A stretch of DNA of 45,170 bases from Shewanella chilikensis. GTDB taxonomy: Bacteria > Pseudomonadota > Gammaproteobacteria > Enterobacterales > Shewanellaceae. A model generated the notes under the pieces. The model made no database searches, was not told the origin of the DNA, and saw only the letters and a list, made by a program, of their open reading frames with translations. A program made the position numbers and the translations under genes. Shown here one piece after another: positions 1 to 8,531 of the stretch. The first letter of the stretch is position 1. Each line of letters begins with the position of its first letter. The stretch is from positions 1 to 45,170 of the forward strand of contig NZ_NIJM01000033.1 of the NCBI RefSeq assembly GCF_002836945.1. Direction: 5' to 3'.

Positions 1-466
1 GTCTGCGGGGAGACTTGTCCATCCTCTTTATAGACAAACGCCCTAAGCCAAATCGGCCTAGGGCGGTAAAAATATCAAAGACCCGATATCCTGTTAATCA
101 CAAGGCAGCTCCGCTTAAGTGAACTACGTTGCGCCAAGCCGTGGGGCTTTTTTTACCTTCACTCAGTGGCAACCAATCCGGGGGGATATGGGACTCTTAA
201 GGTTTTAGAGTCAAAATAGCCAAACAGCTTGTTTCTGGCTTCTATTTATTGCGCCACATACTTGAATTGTGTTGCCACAGGACCCACCTCATTATTTCGT
301 AAGATGGCTGGTCGAGACGCGCTCTCAGATCGCCTCATTGAGACAGCTTATGGGAGAGGCGTATCCCGCTGCTTAAAAACAGAGTCAGTCACAAGTGTGA
401 ACGCTTTCGGTTATTTTTACCATGGCTGTGCCAGGCCTTGTCTGGGTGAGTCACAATGATGGGATT
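1..466. other. leading gap with two hairpins, no convincing gene
   Basis: No open frame here looks like a protein; the one running 229-459 has odd composition and no ribosome binding site. Two structures are visible. Bases 39-49 and 55-65 form an 11-base stem with one mismatch around a 5-base loop. Bases 136-140 and 145-149 form a short stem followed by a T run (148-154), which resembles a weak plus-strand terminator for whatever lies to the left of the window. The rest, 155-466, would hold the promoter of the DUF2919 gene, but I cannot pick a clear one. Confidence 0.4.
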
Positions 467-952
467 ATGTCCTTGCTTAAATTTGAACATGTACGCTGGC
501 TTGACAATGATGGCCATATCAAGCCGCCGTTACTGCTTTACATCATAGTGCTGTTTTTGGCCCGCGGCTGGTGTGTGTTTGTTGCATCTCTGACCCAAGC
601 CAGCGACAGGGCCGCTTTGGTACGGTTGTTTTATCCGGAAAAGAGTGACTTTCTATTGTCTCTGGCCGCAGGCGCTGGCGCCTTGCTGATCTATGGTTTG
701 ATCCTGGCCGAGCGTAAACGGGTATTTGAGGCATTGATCCCACTGTTTCGACAAATTCGCTGGTGGTTGGCGCTGTTGCTGGGAATAGATGGCGTGCTGC
801 TTATTCAGCGTCTTGGTCACAACGATTGGTTGTTTAGTTGGAATCTAGCGTTGGATGCCTTATTCCTGTTCTGGTCCTTGCTCTATCTCGCCAAGTCGGC
901 GCATTTACGCCATTATCTCAACGACTGGCAAAAACAGGAGAAATTGGAGTGA
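467..952 (+). CDS. DUF2919 family inner-membrane protein
   Basis: A 161-residue hydrophobic protein that I assign to the DUF2919 family of uncharacterised gammaproteobacterial membrane proteins. About four membrane segments can be seen: near residues 17-37, 62-82, 100-118 and 124-145, separated by short charged loops. The N-terminal motif around WLDNDGHIKPP and the later FYPEKSDF are the parts I recognise as typical. I chose the ATG at 467 over the in-frame ATG at 422 because the product then begins directly with the family's usual N-terminus; neither has a strong ribosome binding site. The C-terminal end is charged and cytoplasmic. It stands alone, 279 bases before the HD-GYP gene. No function is known for the family. 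Confidence 0.7.
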   Translation: MSLLKFEHVRWLDNDGHIKPPLLLYIIVLFLARGWCVFVASLTQASDRAALVRLFYPEKSDFLLSLAAGAGALLIYGLILAERKRVFEALIPLFRQIRWWLALLLGIDGVLLIQRLGHNDWLFSWNLALDALFLFWSLLYLAKSAHLRHYLNDWQKQEKLE

Positions 953-1095
953 CTTAAAAGGCAGATTCGGCAGTTATTTGCTATATAAAACAGAGACCCA
1001 TTGGCAGCGTTCGGCTTAGACAGTTATCACTAGCGACTTTGGCGGATGAAATCTGAACAGAAAATTGTATGCATGGTGGATTAACGACTAAAACA

Positions 1096-1131
1096 CTGTC
1101 AAACAAGCGATTTTTGTCATAAATTTGTCAT
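1096..1131 (+). promoter_or_regulatory. Pho-box-like PhoB site upstream of the HD-GYP gene
   Basis: TTGTCAT (1114-1120), a 4-base A/T linker (1121-1124) and TTGTCAT (1125-1131) give the 7-4-7 direct-repeat layout of a PhoB box, matching about 16 of the 18 positions of the Escherichia coli consensus. A further CTGTCAA lies at 1096-1102 but out of the 11-base phase. The box ends 100 bases before the GTG start at 1232. A possible -10 (TATAGT) is at 1161-1166. That PhoB binds here is inference from sequence only. Confidence 0.55.
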
Positions 1132-1231
1132 TTCATTCTTACGTTTGGTTTCCAATGGTCTATAGTTAAGATTCTTGGATTTCATTTTTTAAAACCTTGT
1201 TTTATCAAGTTGTTCTCTGGAGAAACTTTGA

Positions 1232-2440
1232 GTGGCCAAAGCTGAAAGGATCCATCTCCCTCTGTCACGCCTGCAAACTGGCATCACAGTCAAACTGCCG
1301 CTGTCCTGGACAGATCATCCCTTTTTGTTCAATCGCATTGAAATCAAAGATGCCAGTCAGATAGAGATGATCCGCAATCTCGGTGTGCCCTATGTCATTT
1401 TAATCTCTGACGAAGACCTACTTAATGATGTAATTGAAGAGGAAAACGAGGCACAGCAAGCAACAGAACGAGCAAAGGACAACCAACCGGATCCCAAAGC
1501 CTCTGCCCGCAAGGCGATACGTAAGAGCCAGGGACGCTTTTTGAATGCCATTAATGACTGTCGTACTGTAGTCAGTAAGTTAGTGTCTGATCCTGAAGGT
1601 GCCATTCGCGAAGCTTCAGCTTTAGTCGAGCAAATGCTGAACCATCTATTGGAGTCTGGCAATCCCAAGTTGGCCTTGGTGTCCAGTGGTGAAGGGACTC
1701 CCAGCGTGACTCAGCACGGGATATCAGTTGCGGTACTGGCCTTGATGATTGGCCATTCGCTTGAGTTGTCCAAGGACAAGCTGAGGGATATTGCTCTGGG
1801 GGCACTTCTGCACGATATAGGCAAACTCAAGGTGCCCGATGCCATCAGACGTAAGCGCAGCCCCTTGAGTCAGCATGAAAGCAACTTTCTCTCCATGCAT
1901 CCCAATTTTGGTTATGACATGCTCAAACGTAGTGGCTTGTTTGGTAATGAGGTGTTGCATATTGTGAAGCATCACCATGAGTTTATCGATGGCTCAGGTT
2001 ATCCCGATAGGCTTAAGCTGGCCAAGCTGCCATTGACCACTCAGATAGTCGCGCTGGCTAATGACTATGACAGCCAATTGGCTCGTCAAGAGATAGTCTC
2101 GCCGCAAATTGCTTTGGGATATCTGTTTAAGAATCGGGTTGGCAAGCATCAAGAGCAGCTGATTTCGGCGTTGGTGAAGGTATTGGGGATTTACCCGCCA
2201 GGCACTTTGGTGAGCTTGTCTGATAACAGCGTCGGTAAGGTGATGATGACCACATCAGAGGTGCGGCAACCTCAGGTTTGGGCTTGTAAAAACGATGGTA
2301 GCGAGCCTAAATTACGTTTTTTGATGGACGAAGAGGTTAGCGTGGAAGCCGTACTCAAGTCTGAAGAGCTGACTGAGGGGGCCGCAAGAACTCTGCAAAC
2401 CGGGGCTGGCATCAGTTTCTATTTCAGTGCCTTGGAGTAG
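1232..2440 (+). CDS. HD-GYP domain cyclic-di-GMP phosphodiesterase with DUF3391
   Basis: A 402-residue soluble protein. The N-terminus (about 5-130) matches DUF3391, the domain often found before HD-GYP domains. The catalytic part (about 150-330) keeps every hallmark: a metal-ligand His in QHG (162), HDIGK (194-198), a further His in MHP (223), the HHHE cluster (247-250) and DGSGYP (253-258). It should therefore hydrolyse cyclic di-GMP to pGpG or GMP in the cytoplasm, favouring motility over biofilm. There is no membrane segment or receiver domain, so the input is presumably DUF3391. The start is GTG at 1232, preceded by TCTGGAGA at a suitable distance. A Pho-box-like sequence about 100 bases upstream suggests expression tied to phosphate supply. 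Residues about 65-100 are acidic and low in complexity, forming a linker. Confidence in family is high; regulation is inferred. Confidence 0.9.
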   Translation: MAKAERIHLPLSRLQTGITVKLPLSWTDHPFLFNRIEIKDASQIEMIRNLGVPYVILISDEDLLNDVIEEENEAQQATERAKDNQPDPKASARKAIRKSQGRFLNAINDCRTVVSKLVSDPEGAIREASALVEQMLNHLLESGNPKLALVSSGEGTPSVTQHGISVAVLALMIGHSLELSKDKLRDIALGALLHDIGKLKVPDAIRRKRSPLSQHESNFLSMHPNFGYDMLKRSGLFGNEVLHIVKHHHEFIDGSGYPDRLKLAKLPLTTQIVALANDYDSQLARQEIVSPQIALGYLFKNRVGKHQEQLISALVKVLGIYPPGTLVSLSDNSVGKVMMTTSEVRQPQVWACKNDGSEPKLRFLMDEEVSVEAVLKSEELTEGAARTLQTGAGISFYFSALE

Positions 2441-2557
2441 CTTGCAACTCGCGTTCTCTTGCCGTGAGCGGCCAAACTTTGGTCATTCATAGATCCACCT
2501 CTGGTTTTTATTCTCATATGTCTTATGCTTGAGCTCGGTATACAGCGGAGTAGGGCG

Positions 2558-3379
2558 ATGAAACATATTGCGGTTTGGGGCTGTGGTTGGTTCGGTTTGC
2601 CATTGGCAAGGGAACTGGTCACCAGAGGGGTTAAGGTTTGCGGCAGTAAGCGTACCGAGGAGGGCGCGGAGCTGTTGAGAAAAGAGGGGCTGGAAGCCGT
2701 GATCCTCAATCTTGCAGAACCGGCTCTTTTACCTTCGTTGCCGGATGACTGTGATGCCCTGGTACTCAATATTCCCCCCGGTCTCAGGCGCGGCGATAAT
2801 GATTATCTACCTTCTCTCGAGCGTCTATTGCCTGTGATTGCTGCAAGCCGTATCAAACGTCTATTGTTTATTAGTAGTTCAGGGGTTTATCCCCAATCCC
2901 AAGGTGTAGTCACTGAGGCGACAGCTGTTGATGTCTCGTCGGACAGTTATTGCACCACCTTGGCAACAGCTGAACAGAAGATACTGGCGCTTGCCAATGA
3001 AGGCCTTGAAGTCACTGTCATTCGCTTTGCCGGTTTGGTCGGTCCAGGGCGCCACCCTGGGCGCTTCCTTGCCGGGAAGACAGGGCTGCCCGGCGCAAAC
3101 GCCGTGGTGAATCTGGTGCATCTCGATGACTGTATAAATGCTTGCCTGCAGTTATTGACCGCAGCTAACCCCGGGGCCATCTATAACCTTTGTGCACCTT
3201 GTCATCCAACCAGGCAAGAATTTTATCCGGCAGCTGCCAAAGCGCTCGGTTTGGCGATGCCCGAATTTGCCACAGATAATGGAACGGGTAAGTGGGTGGA
3301 TGGTTCTCTCATCTGCCGCGAGCTTGAGTTTGAATACAGGTACTCCGAGGCAGATAGCCTTATTGCTGCTTGCCAATAA
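2558..3379 (+). CDS. atypical SDR / NAD(P)-binding epimerase-like protein (YeeZ type)
   Basis: A 273-residue protein with a Rossmann fold. It opens with a nucleotide-binding GxGxxG motif (GCGWFG, residues 8-13) after a short beta strand. The segment LLFISSSGVYP near residues 100-110 is the usual SDR strand with serine, but no YxxxK catalytic pair follows where expected, so it belongs with atypical SDRs such as YeeZ rather than active classical ones. A second recognisable stretch, VNLVHLDDC, is common to epimerase-like members. The chosen ATG at 2558 has GGAG at 2547-2550; the upstream in-frame ATG at 2525 lacks a ribosome binding site. It is followed after 34 bases by dsbA on the same strand. 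Substrate unknown. Confidence 0.72.
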   Translation: MKHIAVWGCGWFGLPLARELVTRGVKVCGSKRTEEGAELLRKEGLEAVILNLAEPALLPSLPDDCDALVLNIPPGLRRGDNDYLPSLERLLPVIAASRIKRLLFISSSGVYPQSQGVVTEATAVDVSSDSYCTTLATAEQKILALANEGLEVTVIRFAGLVGPGRHPGRFLAGKTGLPGANAVVNLVHLDDCINACLQLLTAANPGAIYNLCAPCHPTRQEFYPAAAKALGLAMPEFATDNGTGKWVDGSLICRELEFEYRYSEADSLIAACQ

Positions 3380-3413
3380 AAAGCGTGACTAAAAAATAAC
3401 AAGAGGAAAGCCT

Positions 3414-4034
3414 ATGTCTTTGTTATCCAAAATGGTGAGAGTCTTACCGCTGATATTCCTGGCCCTCAGTAGTTTAAGTGTCAGTGCGGCCGATTTTCAG
3501 GAAGGGCGCGACTATATCAAGGTGCCTGGGATCCCTGAAGCCAAGAGCGGCATAGTCAGAGAGTTTTTCTCCTATAACTGTCCCCATTGCTACTACAAGG
3601 ATCCCTTGATGCAGCAGACAGCTGAACTGCTCAAGGGTAAGTTGGATTTTGAACGCACTCCCGTCGGCGCCGGGCGCCCCTCCTGGATCCTCAGTCAGGA
3701 AGCCTATTATCTGGCGCAGAAATTCAGGATTACCGATCAGGTGCACGGTAATATTTTTAATCGGATCCATGAGAAGCATCAGGCTTTTGAAAGACCTCAG
3801 CAGTTAAAGGACTTCTTTTTGGCGCAGGGGGTGAATGAACAAGAACTCAACCAAACCTTGGGCTCGGCCGACAGCAAGCTGGCACTGGCTAATTATGATA
3901 CCCAGACTCAGCTCTCCGGGATCCGGGGAGTGCCTTCGCTGTTGGTCAATGGCAAATATTTGATCACCTCGAAAAGTTCAGACCCCAAGGAGCTGGCGGC
4001 GCTTATCCTCTACCTGAACCAGGAAGCACCCTAG
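3414..4034 (+). CDS. dsbA: periplasmic thiol:disulfide oxidoreductase DsbA
   Basis: A 206-residue exported protein that introduces disulfide bonds into periplasmic proteins, normally with DsbB as its electron acceptor. The first 25 residues are a signal peptide (basic start, hydrophobic core, cleavage likely after the SVSA or SVSAA stretch). The active site CPHC is at 56-59, identical to the classical DsbA motif, and the cis-proline loop GVPSLLVNG is near residue 173. Length fits the family. AGAGGAAAG just before the ATG is a good ribosome binding site. It lies 34 bases after the SDR gene, so the two may be co-transcribed, and it ends at a strong terminator. dsbB is not in the window. Confidence 0.92.
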   Translation: MSLLSKMVRVLPLIFLALSSLSVSAADFQEGRDYIKVPGIPEAKSGIVREFFSYNCPHCYYKDPLMQQTAELLKGKLDFERTPVGAGRPSWILSQEAYYLAQKFRITDQVHGNIFNRIHEKHQAFERPQQLKDFFLAQGVNEQELNQTLGSADSKLALANYDTQTQLSGIRGVPSLLVNGKYLITSKSSDPKELAALILYLNQEAP

Positions 4035-4060
4035 TTACAACACTGTTTTAAATACAATCA

Positions 4061-4085
4061 AGAGGCCAAAAGGCCTCTTTTTTTT
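4061..4085 (+). terminator. Rho-independent terminator after dsbA
   Basis: A perfect 7-base stem (4061-4067 with 4072-4078), a 4-base A loop and a run of T to 4085. It lies 26 bases after the dsbA stop codon. Confidence 0.9.
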
Positions 4086-4176
4086 ACATAGTTAATCGTG
4101 AGCCCATTTCGCCGCAGTTTTAGATGGATTTAATGCAGTAGTAATTGTCGCTAATGGCTTATCTTGTCGGTGAATA

Positions 4177-4189
4177 GTGAGCGGCTCAC
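4177..4189. promoter_or_regulatory. 13-base perfect palindrome in the symporter upstream region
   Basis: GTGAGC and GCTCAC flank a single G, giving a perfect dyad typical of a dimeric regulator site. It lies about 220 bases before the DUF4212 gene in a 376-base gap (4035-4410) that otherwise holds only the dsbA terminator and A/T-rich sequence. It resembles but does not fit a CRP site, because the half-sites are one base too close. The cognate regulator is unknown. Confidence 0.35.
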
Positions 4190-4410
4190 GGAAATTATCT
4201 TGAAAATCACTTCGACATTGGTCTAATGATTCGTAGCAAATAAACGAGCGTTTAATTGGCGATTTTGGCCTTAACCTTTTGATTATGTTTGCTTTACTTT
4301 GGTTGTTAATGGTGTGTAAATTTTGGCTTAGACTAAGGTCTTGATTGTAGCGCTCCCGGCGGTTGCTAGATTAACTGTGACTTAATAATTATTACCACAG
4401 GGGAGTCGCT

Positions 4411-4677
4411 ATGGGTTTTGAAAACAATGACAAGGCAAAGGGGTACTGGCGCGAAAATTTGCGCTTGGTACTGGGACTGCTGGCCATCTGGTTTGCTGTT
4501 TCCTACGGTTGTGGGATTTTACTGGTGGACGTTCTCAATGAAATTCATTTTATGGGATTCAAGCTTGGCTTCTGGTTCGCCCAGCAAGGTTCCATGTATG
4601 TGTTCGTAGTGCTGATTTTCGTTTATGCGGCCAAAGCGAATGCCTTAGATAAAAAATATAACGTACACGAAGACTAA
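4411..4677 (+). CDS. DUF4212 small subunit of a sodium:solute symporter
   Basis: An 88-residue protein with two membrane helices (about 19-38 and 52-74), the small partner that accompanies one branch of sodium:solute symporters (solute:sodium symporter small subunit family). The N-terminal stretch KGYWRENLRL and the later GFWFAQQGS are the recognisable family features. It sits in the inner membrane beside the large subunit, whose gene starts 11 bases downstream; the two are certainly one transcription unit. GGGGAG before the ATG is a strong ribosome binding site. The small subunit is thought to be needed for assembly or activity, as YjcH is beside ActP in Escherichia coli, but its precise role is not established. 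Confidence 0.88.
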   Translation: MGFENNDKAKGYWRENLRLVLGLLAIWFAVSYGCGILLVDVLNEIHFMGFKLGFWFAQQGSMYVFVVLIFVYAAKANALDKKYNVHED

Positions 4678-4688
4678 GGAGCGGGCCG

Positions 4689-6422
4689 ATGGATGTTCAA
4701 ACATTAACTTTTTTAATTGTGGGGCTCTCGTTTACTCTCTATATCGGGATTGCCATCTGGTCAAGAGCCGGCTCTACCAAAGATTTTTATGTTGCCGGTG
4801 GTGGGGTTCACCCAGTGATGAATGGGATGGCGACGGCGGCAGACTGGATGTCGGCAGCCTCTTTCATCTCGCTGGCGGGGATCGTCTCCTTCGTGGGGTT
4901 TGACGGCAGCGTGTACCTGATGGGCTGGACTGGCGGTTACGTGTTGCTGGCTTTATGTATGGCACCTTACCTTCGTAAGTTCGGCAAATTCACTGTGCCT
5001 GACTTTATTGGTGAGCGTTATTACTCTCAGGCGGCTCGTGTAGTGGCTGTGGTGTGCGCTATTTTCATCTGCTTTACCTATATTGCCGGGCAGATGCGTG
5101 GTGTTGGTGTGGTGTTCTCCCGCTTCCTGGAAGTGGATGTCGACACCGGGGTGTATATAGGTATGGCAGTGGTGTTCTTTTACGCCGTACTCGGAGGCAT
5201 GAAGGGGATCACTTACACTCAGGTGGCGCAATACTGCGTGCTGATATTCGCCTTTATGGTTCCGGCCATCTTTATCTCTGTGATGATGACGGGCCACATT
5301 ATTCCGCAAATTGGTTTTGGCGCTGAGCTGATAGATGCCGCCGGGAACGATACCGGGGTGTATCTGCTGCAAAAGCTCGACGGCCTGCAAACCCAGCTGG
5401 GGTTCTCTGAATATACCGAAGGCGCTAAGAGTACCATAGATGTATTCGCTATCACGGCAGCGCTCATGGTGGGGACTGCCGGTCTGCCCCATGTGATTGT
5501 GCGCTTTTTTACCGTACCCAAGGTAAAAGATGCCCGTATTAGCGCCGGTTGGGCATTGGTATTTATTGCCATCATGTATACCACAGTGCCGGCTTTGTCC
5601 GCATTCTCCCGGGTAAACATGATAGAAACCATCAATGGCCCTGAATCTACCGGTGTTGCCTATGAGTCGGCGCCCCAGTGGATCAAAAACTGGGAAAGCA
5701 CCGGGCTTATCAAGTGGAACGATAAGAACGGTGATGGCAAGATGTACTATGCCAAGGGTAACCTCACCGATGACAGCAACAATGAAATGGATATCGATCG
5801 CGATATCATGGTGTTGGCGACCCCTGAAATCGCCGATCTGCCAGCTTGGGTGATTGCCTTGGTGGCGGCCGGTGGTCTGGCGGCAGCGCTGTCGACTTCT
5901 GCGGGCTTGTTGCTGGTGATCTCAACTTCGGTATCCCATGACTTACTGAAGAAAAACTTAATGCCGGACATTTCAGACAAGAAGGAACTGTTCTATGCCC
6001 GAACCGCGGCGGCTGTAGGTGTAGTTATCGCAGGCTACTTCGGTATCAATCCACCTGGTTTTGTGGCGGCAGTGGTGGCTTTGGCATTCGGGTTGGCGGC
6101 ATCTTCACTGTTCCCGGCAATCGTGATGGGCATTTTCTCCAAGTCGATGAACAAGGAAGGGGCCATTGCCGGTATGGTGATGGGGCTTGGTTTTACTGCG
6201 GGCTATATCATCTACTTCAAGTTTATCAATCCGGCTGGCAATAATGCCGAGAACTGGTTATTTGGTATTTCGCCGGAAGGTATCGGCATGGTTGGCATGA
6301 TAATCAACTTTGTTGTAGCGATTATCGTTGCCAAGATGACAGCTGCTGTTCCTGAACATGTGCAGGAAATGGTTGAATCTATTCGCTTCCCTAAAGGTGC
6401 AGGCACGGCGCAGGAACATTGA
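4689..6422 (+). CDS. sodium:solute symporter large subunit (SSS family, ActP-like)
   Basis: A 577-residue inner-membrane carrier with about 13 hydrophobic segments. Features of the SSS family are the early KDFYVAGGG and the following ATAADWMSAASFISLAG, then a long run of helices ending in a short polar tail. A polar loop at about 315-375, rich in Asp, Asn and Lys, is an extramembrane insertion between helices. It belongs to the branch that pairs with DUF4212 rather than to ActP itself (549 residues with DUF485). Sodium-coupled uptake of a short-chain organic acid such as acetate, lactate or propionate is likely, but the substrate cannot be read from sequence. GGAGCGGG before the ATG is a good ribosome binding site. 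Confidence 0.88.
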   Translation: MDVQTLTFLIVGLSFTLYIGIAIWSRAGSTKDFYVAGGGVHPVMNGMATAADWMSAASFISLAGIVSFVGFDGSVYLMGWTGGYVLLALCMAPYLRKFGKFTVPDFIGERYYSQAARVVAVVCAIFICFTYIAGQMRGVGVVFSRFLEVDVDTGVYIGMAVVFFYAVLGGMKGITYTQVAQYCVLIFAFMVPAIFISVMMTGHIIPQIGFGAELIDAAGNDTGVYLLQKLDGLQTQLGFSEYTEGAKSTIDVFAITAALMVGTAGLPHVIVRFFTVPKVKDARISAGWALVFIAIMYTTVPALSAFSRVNMIETINGPESTGVAYESAPQWIKNWESTGLIKWNDKNGDGKMYYAKGNLTDDSNNEMDIDRDIMVLATPEIADLPAWVIALVAAGGLAAALSTSAGLLLVISTSVSHDLLKKNLMPDISDKKELFYARTAAAVGVVIAGYFGINPPGFVAAVVALAFGLAASSLFPAIVMGIFSKSMNKEGAIAGMVMGLGFTAGYIIYFKFINPAGNNAENWLFGISPEGIGMVGMIINFVVAIIVAKMTAAVPEHVQEMVESIRFPKGAGTAQEH

Positions 6423-6511
6423 TAGTCAGTGCCCTGAACGCCAGTTCTTGTGTAAGCCAGAGTGCTGCAAGGAGTTATGAACACCTTACTTAAGTGCTTA
6501 CTAAACAGAGG

Positions 6512-6538
6512 ATCCCCCGCTTAGTCGGGGGATTTTTT
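6512..6538 (+). terminator. Rho-independent terminator after the symporter
   Basis: An 8-base perfect stem (6512-6519 with 6526-6533), a 6-base loop and a T run to 6538. It lies 90 bases past the symporter stop codon and separates it from the DUF294 gene, which must have its own promoter in 6539-6682 or depend on read-through. Confidence 0.88.
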
Positions 6539-6682
6539 ATCTATCTTGCTTGGGTTGGATACTCATCTTTGGGGTGTGGGCTTTCTGTTTCAGGGCTGGT
6601 GGTATTCGACTAAAGCCAGATAGTCAGTACTCTTCAGAGTGGGCAATACTGTGATGAGTCAATCCAACTTTAAAGGCCGCCC

Positions 6683-8530
6683 ATGGATGAGAGTGAACTA
6701 CTGCCCATTCGCCACTTTCTGCAACAGACAATTCCTTTCAATGAACTGCCGCGCCCTATACTGGAGCAATGTTGCCGTGCCATCAGCATAGGCTATTACA
6801 GCAAGTCGATGAAAGCCGTGCCGCTGGACTCAGCTAATCCCATGCTTTATATCGTTCGCAGTGGCGCCTTTGAAGTACGTGATGCAGAGGGCGAACTGCT
6901 TGACCGCCTGGGAGAGGGCGATTATTTCGGCTTTCCCTCTCTGCTGTCGGGCGAAGAGAGCTGTAACAAGGTACTGATCCTTGAAGATGGCTTGGTCTAT
7001 CATGTGCCGCCGGCGCTGTTTGACACTCTGCGTCTGGAGTGTCGCAACTTCGATCGTTTCTTCAACCGAGCCTATGCCAAACGGCTGCGCCATCAAGGGC
7101 GTTTTCGGGCCAGGGATCTGACCACTACCAGCCGGATCAGCACTCTGATGACCCATGAGCCCATTGGCGTCGAACAGCGCTTTTCCATTACCGATGCGGC
7201 CAAGTTGATGCGCAAGCACAGGGTGTCGTCTGTACTGGTACTGGATAATCACAAATTGGTTGGGATCCTTACCGACAGGGATCTGCGTAATCGGGTGCTG
7301 GCCGAGGGGCTTAGCGGCAATGAAGCCGTATTTCAGGCCATGACCCGCCAGCCTGTGCACATAGAGGCTCAGGCTCTGGTATTTGAAGCCATGCTGCTGA
7401 TGAGTGAACATAACATTCACCATCTGCCGGTCATGGAGCAAGGTCAGCCGGTGGGGATGATCACCAGCACTGACATACTGCGTAGCCAGGCATCCCAACC
7501 TTTGTTGTTGATTGGCGAGATAGAGCGGCAAAAAGATCTGCCGAGTCTCATCAGTGTTAGTCGGCAAATTCCGCTTTTGCTGCAAAACCTTATCAGCGCC
7601 GATGCTCGTGCCGAGGAGATTGGCCGGGTACTGACTTCGGTTACCGATGCGCTTACCCGCAGGCTTATTCAGCTCAATCAGGCGCTGCTTGGGGAGGCGC
7701 CGATGGCGTTTTGCTGGTTGGCATTTGGGTCCCAGGGGCGGCAGGATCAGGCCGCCTGCTCGGATCAGGATAATGGATTATTGTTGGCCGAAGAGCCGGA
7801 TGAGCATGCCAGAGGTTACTTTCAGGCCTTGGCCAAGGGCGTATGCGCCGGGCTCAATGAGTGTGGTTACGTATATTGTCCCGGCGATATCATGGCGCAA
7901 AACCCCAATTGGTGTTTGTCGCTGGCAAGCTGGCAGCAAAAGTTTGCCTCCTGGGTCAACATCCCTGAGCCCAAGGCCTTGATGCATGCCAGTATCTTTT
8001 TCGATATGCGCTCCGTATACGGTCCGGACAGCCTGTTTGGTGCACTGCAGGATAAGGTGTTGGCGCAGACCAAAGACAACGATATCTTTCTGGCGGCCTT
8101 GACCGGCAACGCCTTAAGTGAGTCGCCGCCGTTGGGGTTCTTCCGTAAGTTTGTACTCGACAGGGATGGCAGTGAGGTCAAGGGAATGGACCTTAAACAC
8201 AGGGGCAGCGCCCTTATCAATGATATCGCCCGGGTTTATGCTTTGGCAGCCGGCATTAAAGAGGTCAATACCGCCAAACGGATCCGCGCCTTGATGGAAA
8301 GTAAGCTTTTAAGCCGTAAAGATGCTCTCAATCTTGCCGATGCCCATGAATTTATTGCCCATATGCGGCTCGCCAATCAGGGGCGTCAGTTTGACCAGGG
8401 CCAAGGGATAAGTAATTTTCTGATGCCGCAGGCACTCTCTTCGCTGATGCGCCACCAACTCAGGGATGCCTTCAAAGTGGTGCATGATGCCCAGGCAGCG
8501 CTGAGACTCAAGTTTACCCGGAGTTTCTAG
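6683..8530 (+). CDS. cNMP-binding / CBS pair / DUF294 nucleotidyltransferase-like protein
   Basis: A 615-residue cytoplasmic protein with three sensory or catalytic parts. A cyclic-nucleotide-binding beta-barrel domain lies at about 15-125 (GEGDYFGFPSLLSG at 77-90). A CBS pair follows at about 150-275 (first motif ending LTDRDLR, second ending ITSTDILR), usually a sensor of adenine nucleotides. A DUF294 nucleotidyltransferase-like domain begins near 300, with GS at 349-350 and the SDQD metal motif at 360-363, and its C-terminal partner fills about 460-605. The GS...SDxD pattern is that of GlnD/GlnE-like nucleotidyltransferases, so covalent modification of a protein is possible. Its position after the symporter and one base before a DnaQ-like gene recalls Pseudomonas aeruginosa PA3232-PA3235 (from memory), suggesting control of uptake by energy state. 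No target is known. Confidence 0.87.
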   Translation: MDESELLPIRHFLQQTIPFNELPRPILEQCCRAISIGYYSKSMKAVPLDSANPMLYIVRSGAFEVRDAEGELLDRLGEGDYFGFPSLLSGEESCNKVLILEDGLVYHVPPALFDTLRLECRNFDRFFNRAYAKRLRHQGRFRARDLTTTSRISTLMTHEPIGVEQRFSITDAAKLMRKHRVSSVLVLDNHKLVGILTDRDLRNRVLAEGLSGNEAVFQAMTRQPVHIEAQALVFEAMLLMSEHNIHHLPVMEQGQPVGMITSTDILRSQASQPLLLIGEIERQKDLPSLISVSRQIPLLLQNLISADARAEEIGRVLTSVTDALTRRLIQLNQALLGEAPMAFCWLAFGSQGRQDQAACSDQDNGLLLAEEPDEHARGYFQALAKGVCAGLNECGYVYCPGDIMAQNPNWCLSLASWQQKFASWVNIPEPKALMHASIFFDMRSVYGPDSLFGALQDKVLAQTKDNDIFLAALTGNALSESPPLGFFRKFVLDRDGSEVKGMDLKHRGSALINDIARVYALAAGIKEVNTAKRIRALMESKLLSRKDALNLADAHEFIAHMRLANQGRQFDQGQGISNFLMPQALSSLMRHQLRDAFKVVHDAQAALRLKFTRSF

Positions 8531-8531
8531 A

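Noticed and set aside
229..459. 76-codon open frame before the DUF2919 gene
   Set aside because: No ribosome binding site, unnatural composition, overlaps the DUF2919 upstream region, and no recognisable features.
4370..4410. CRP site before the DUF4212 gene (TGTGA followed by CCACA)
   Set aside because: The half-sites are too far apart for the 6-base CRP spacing.
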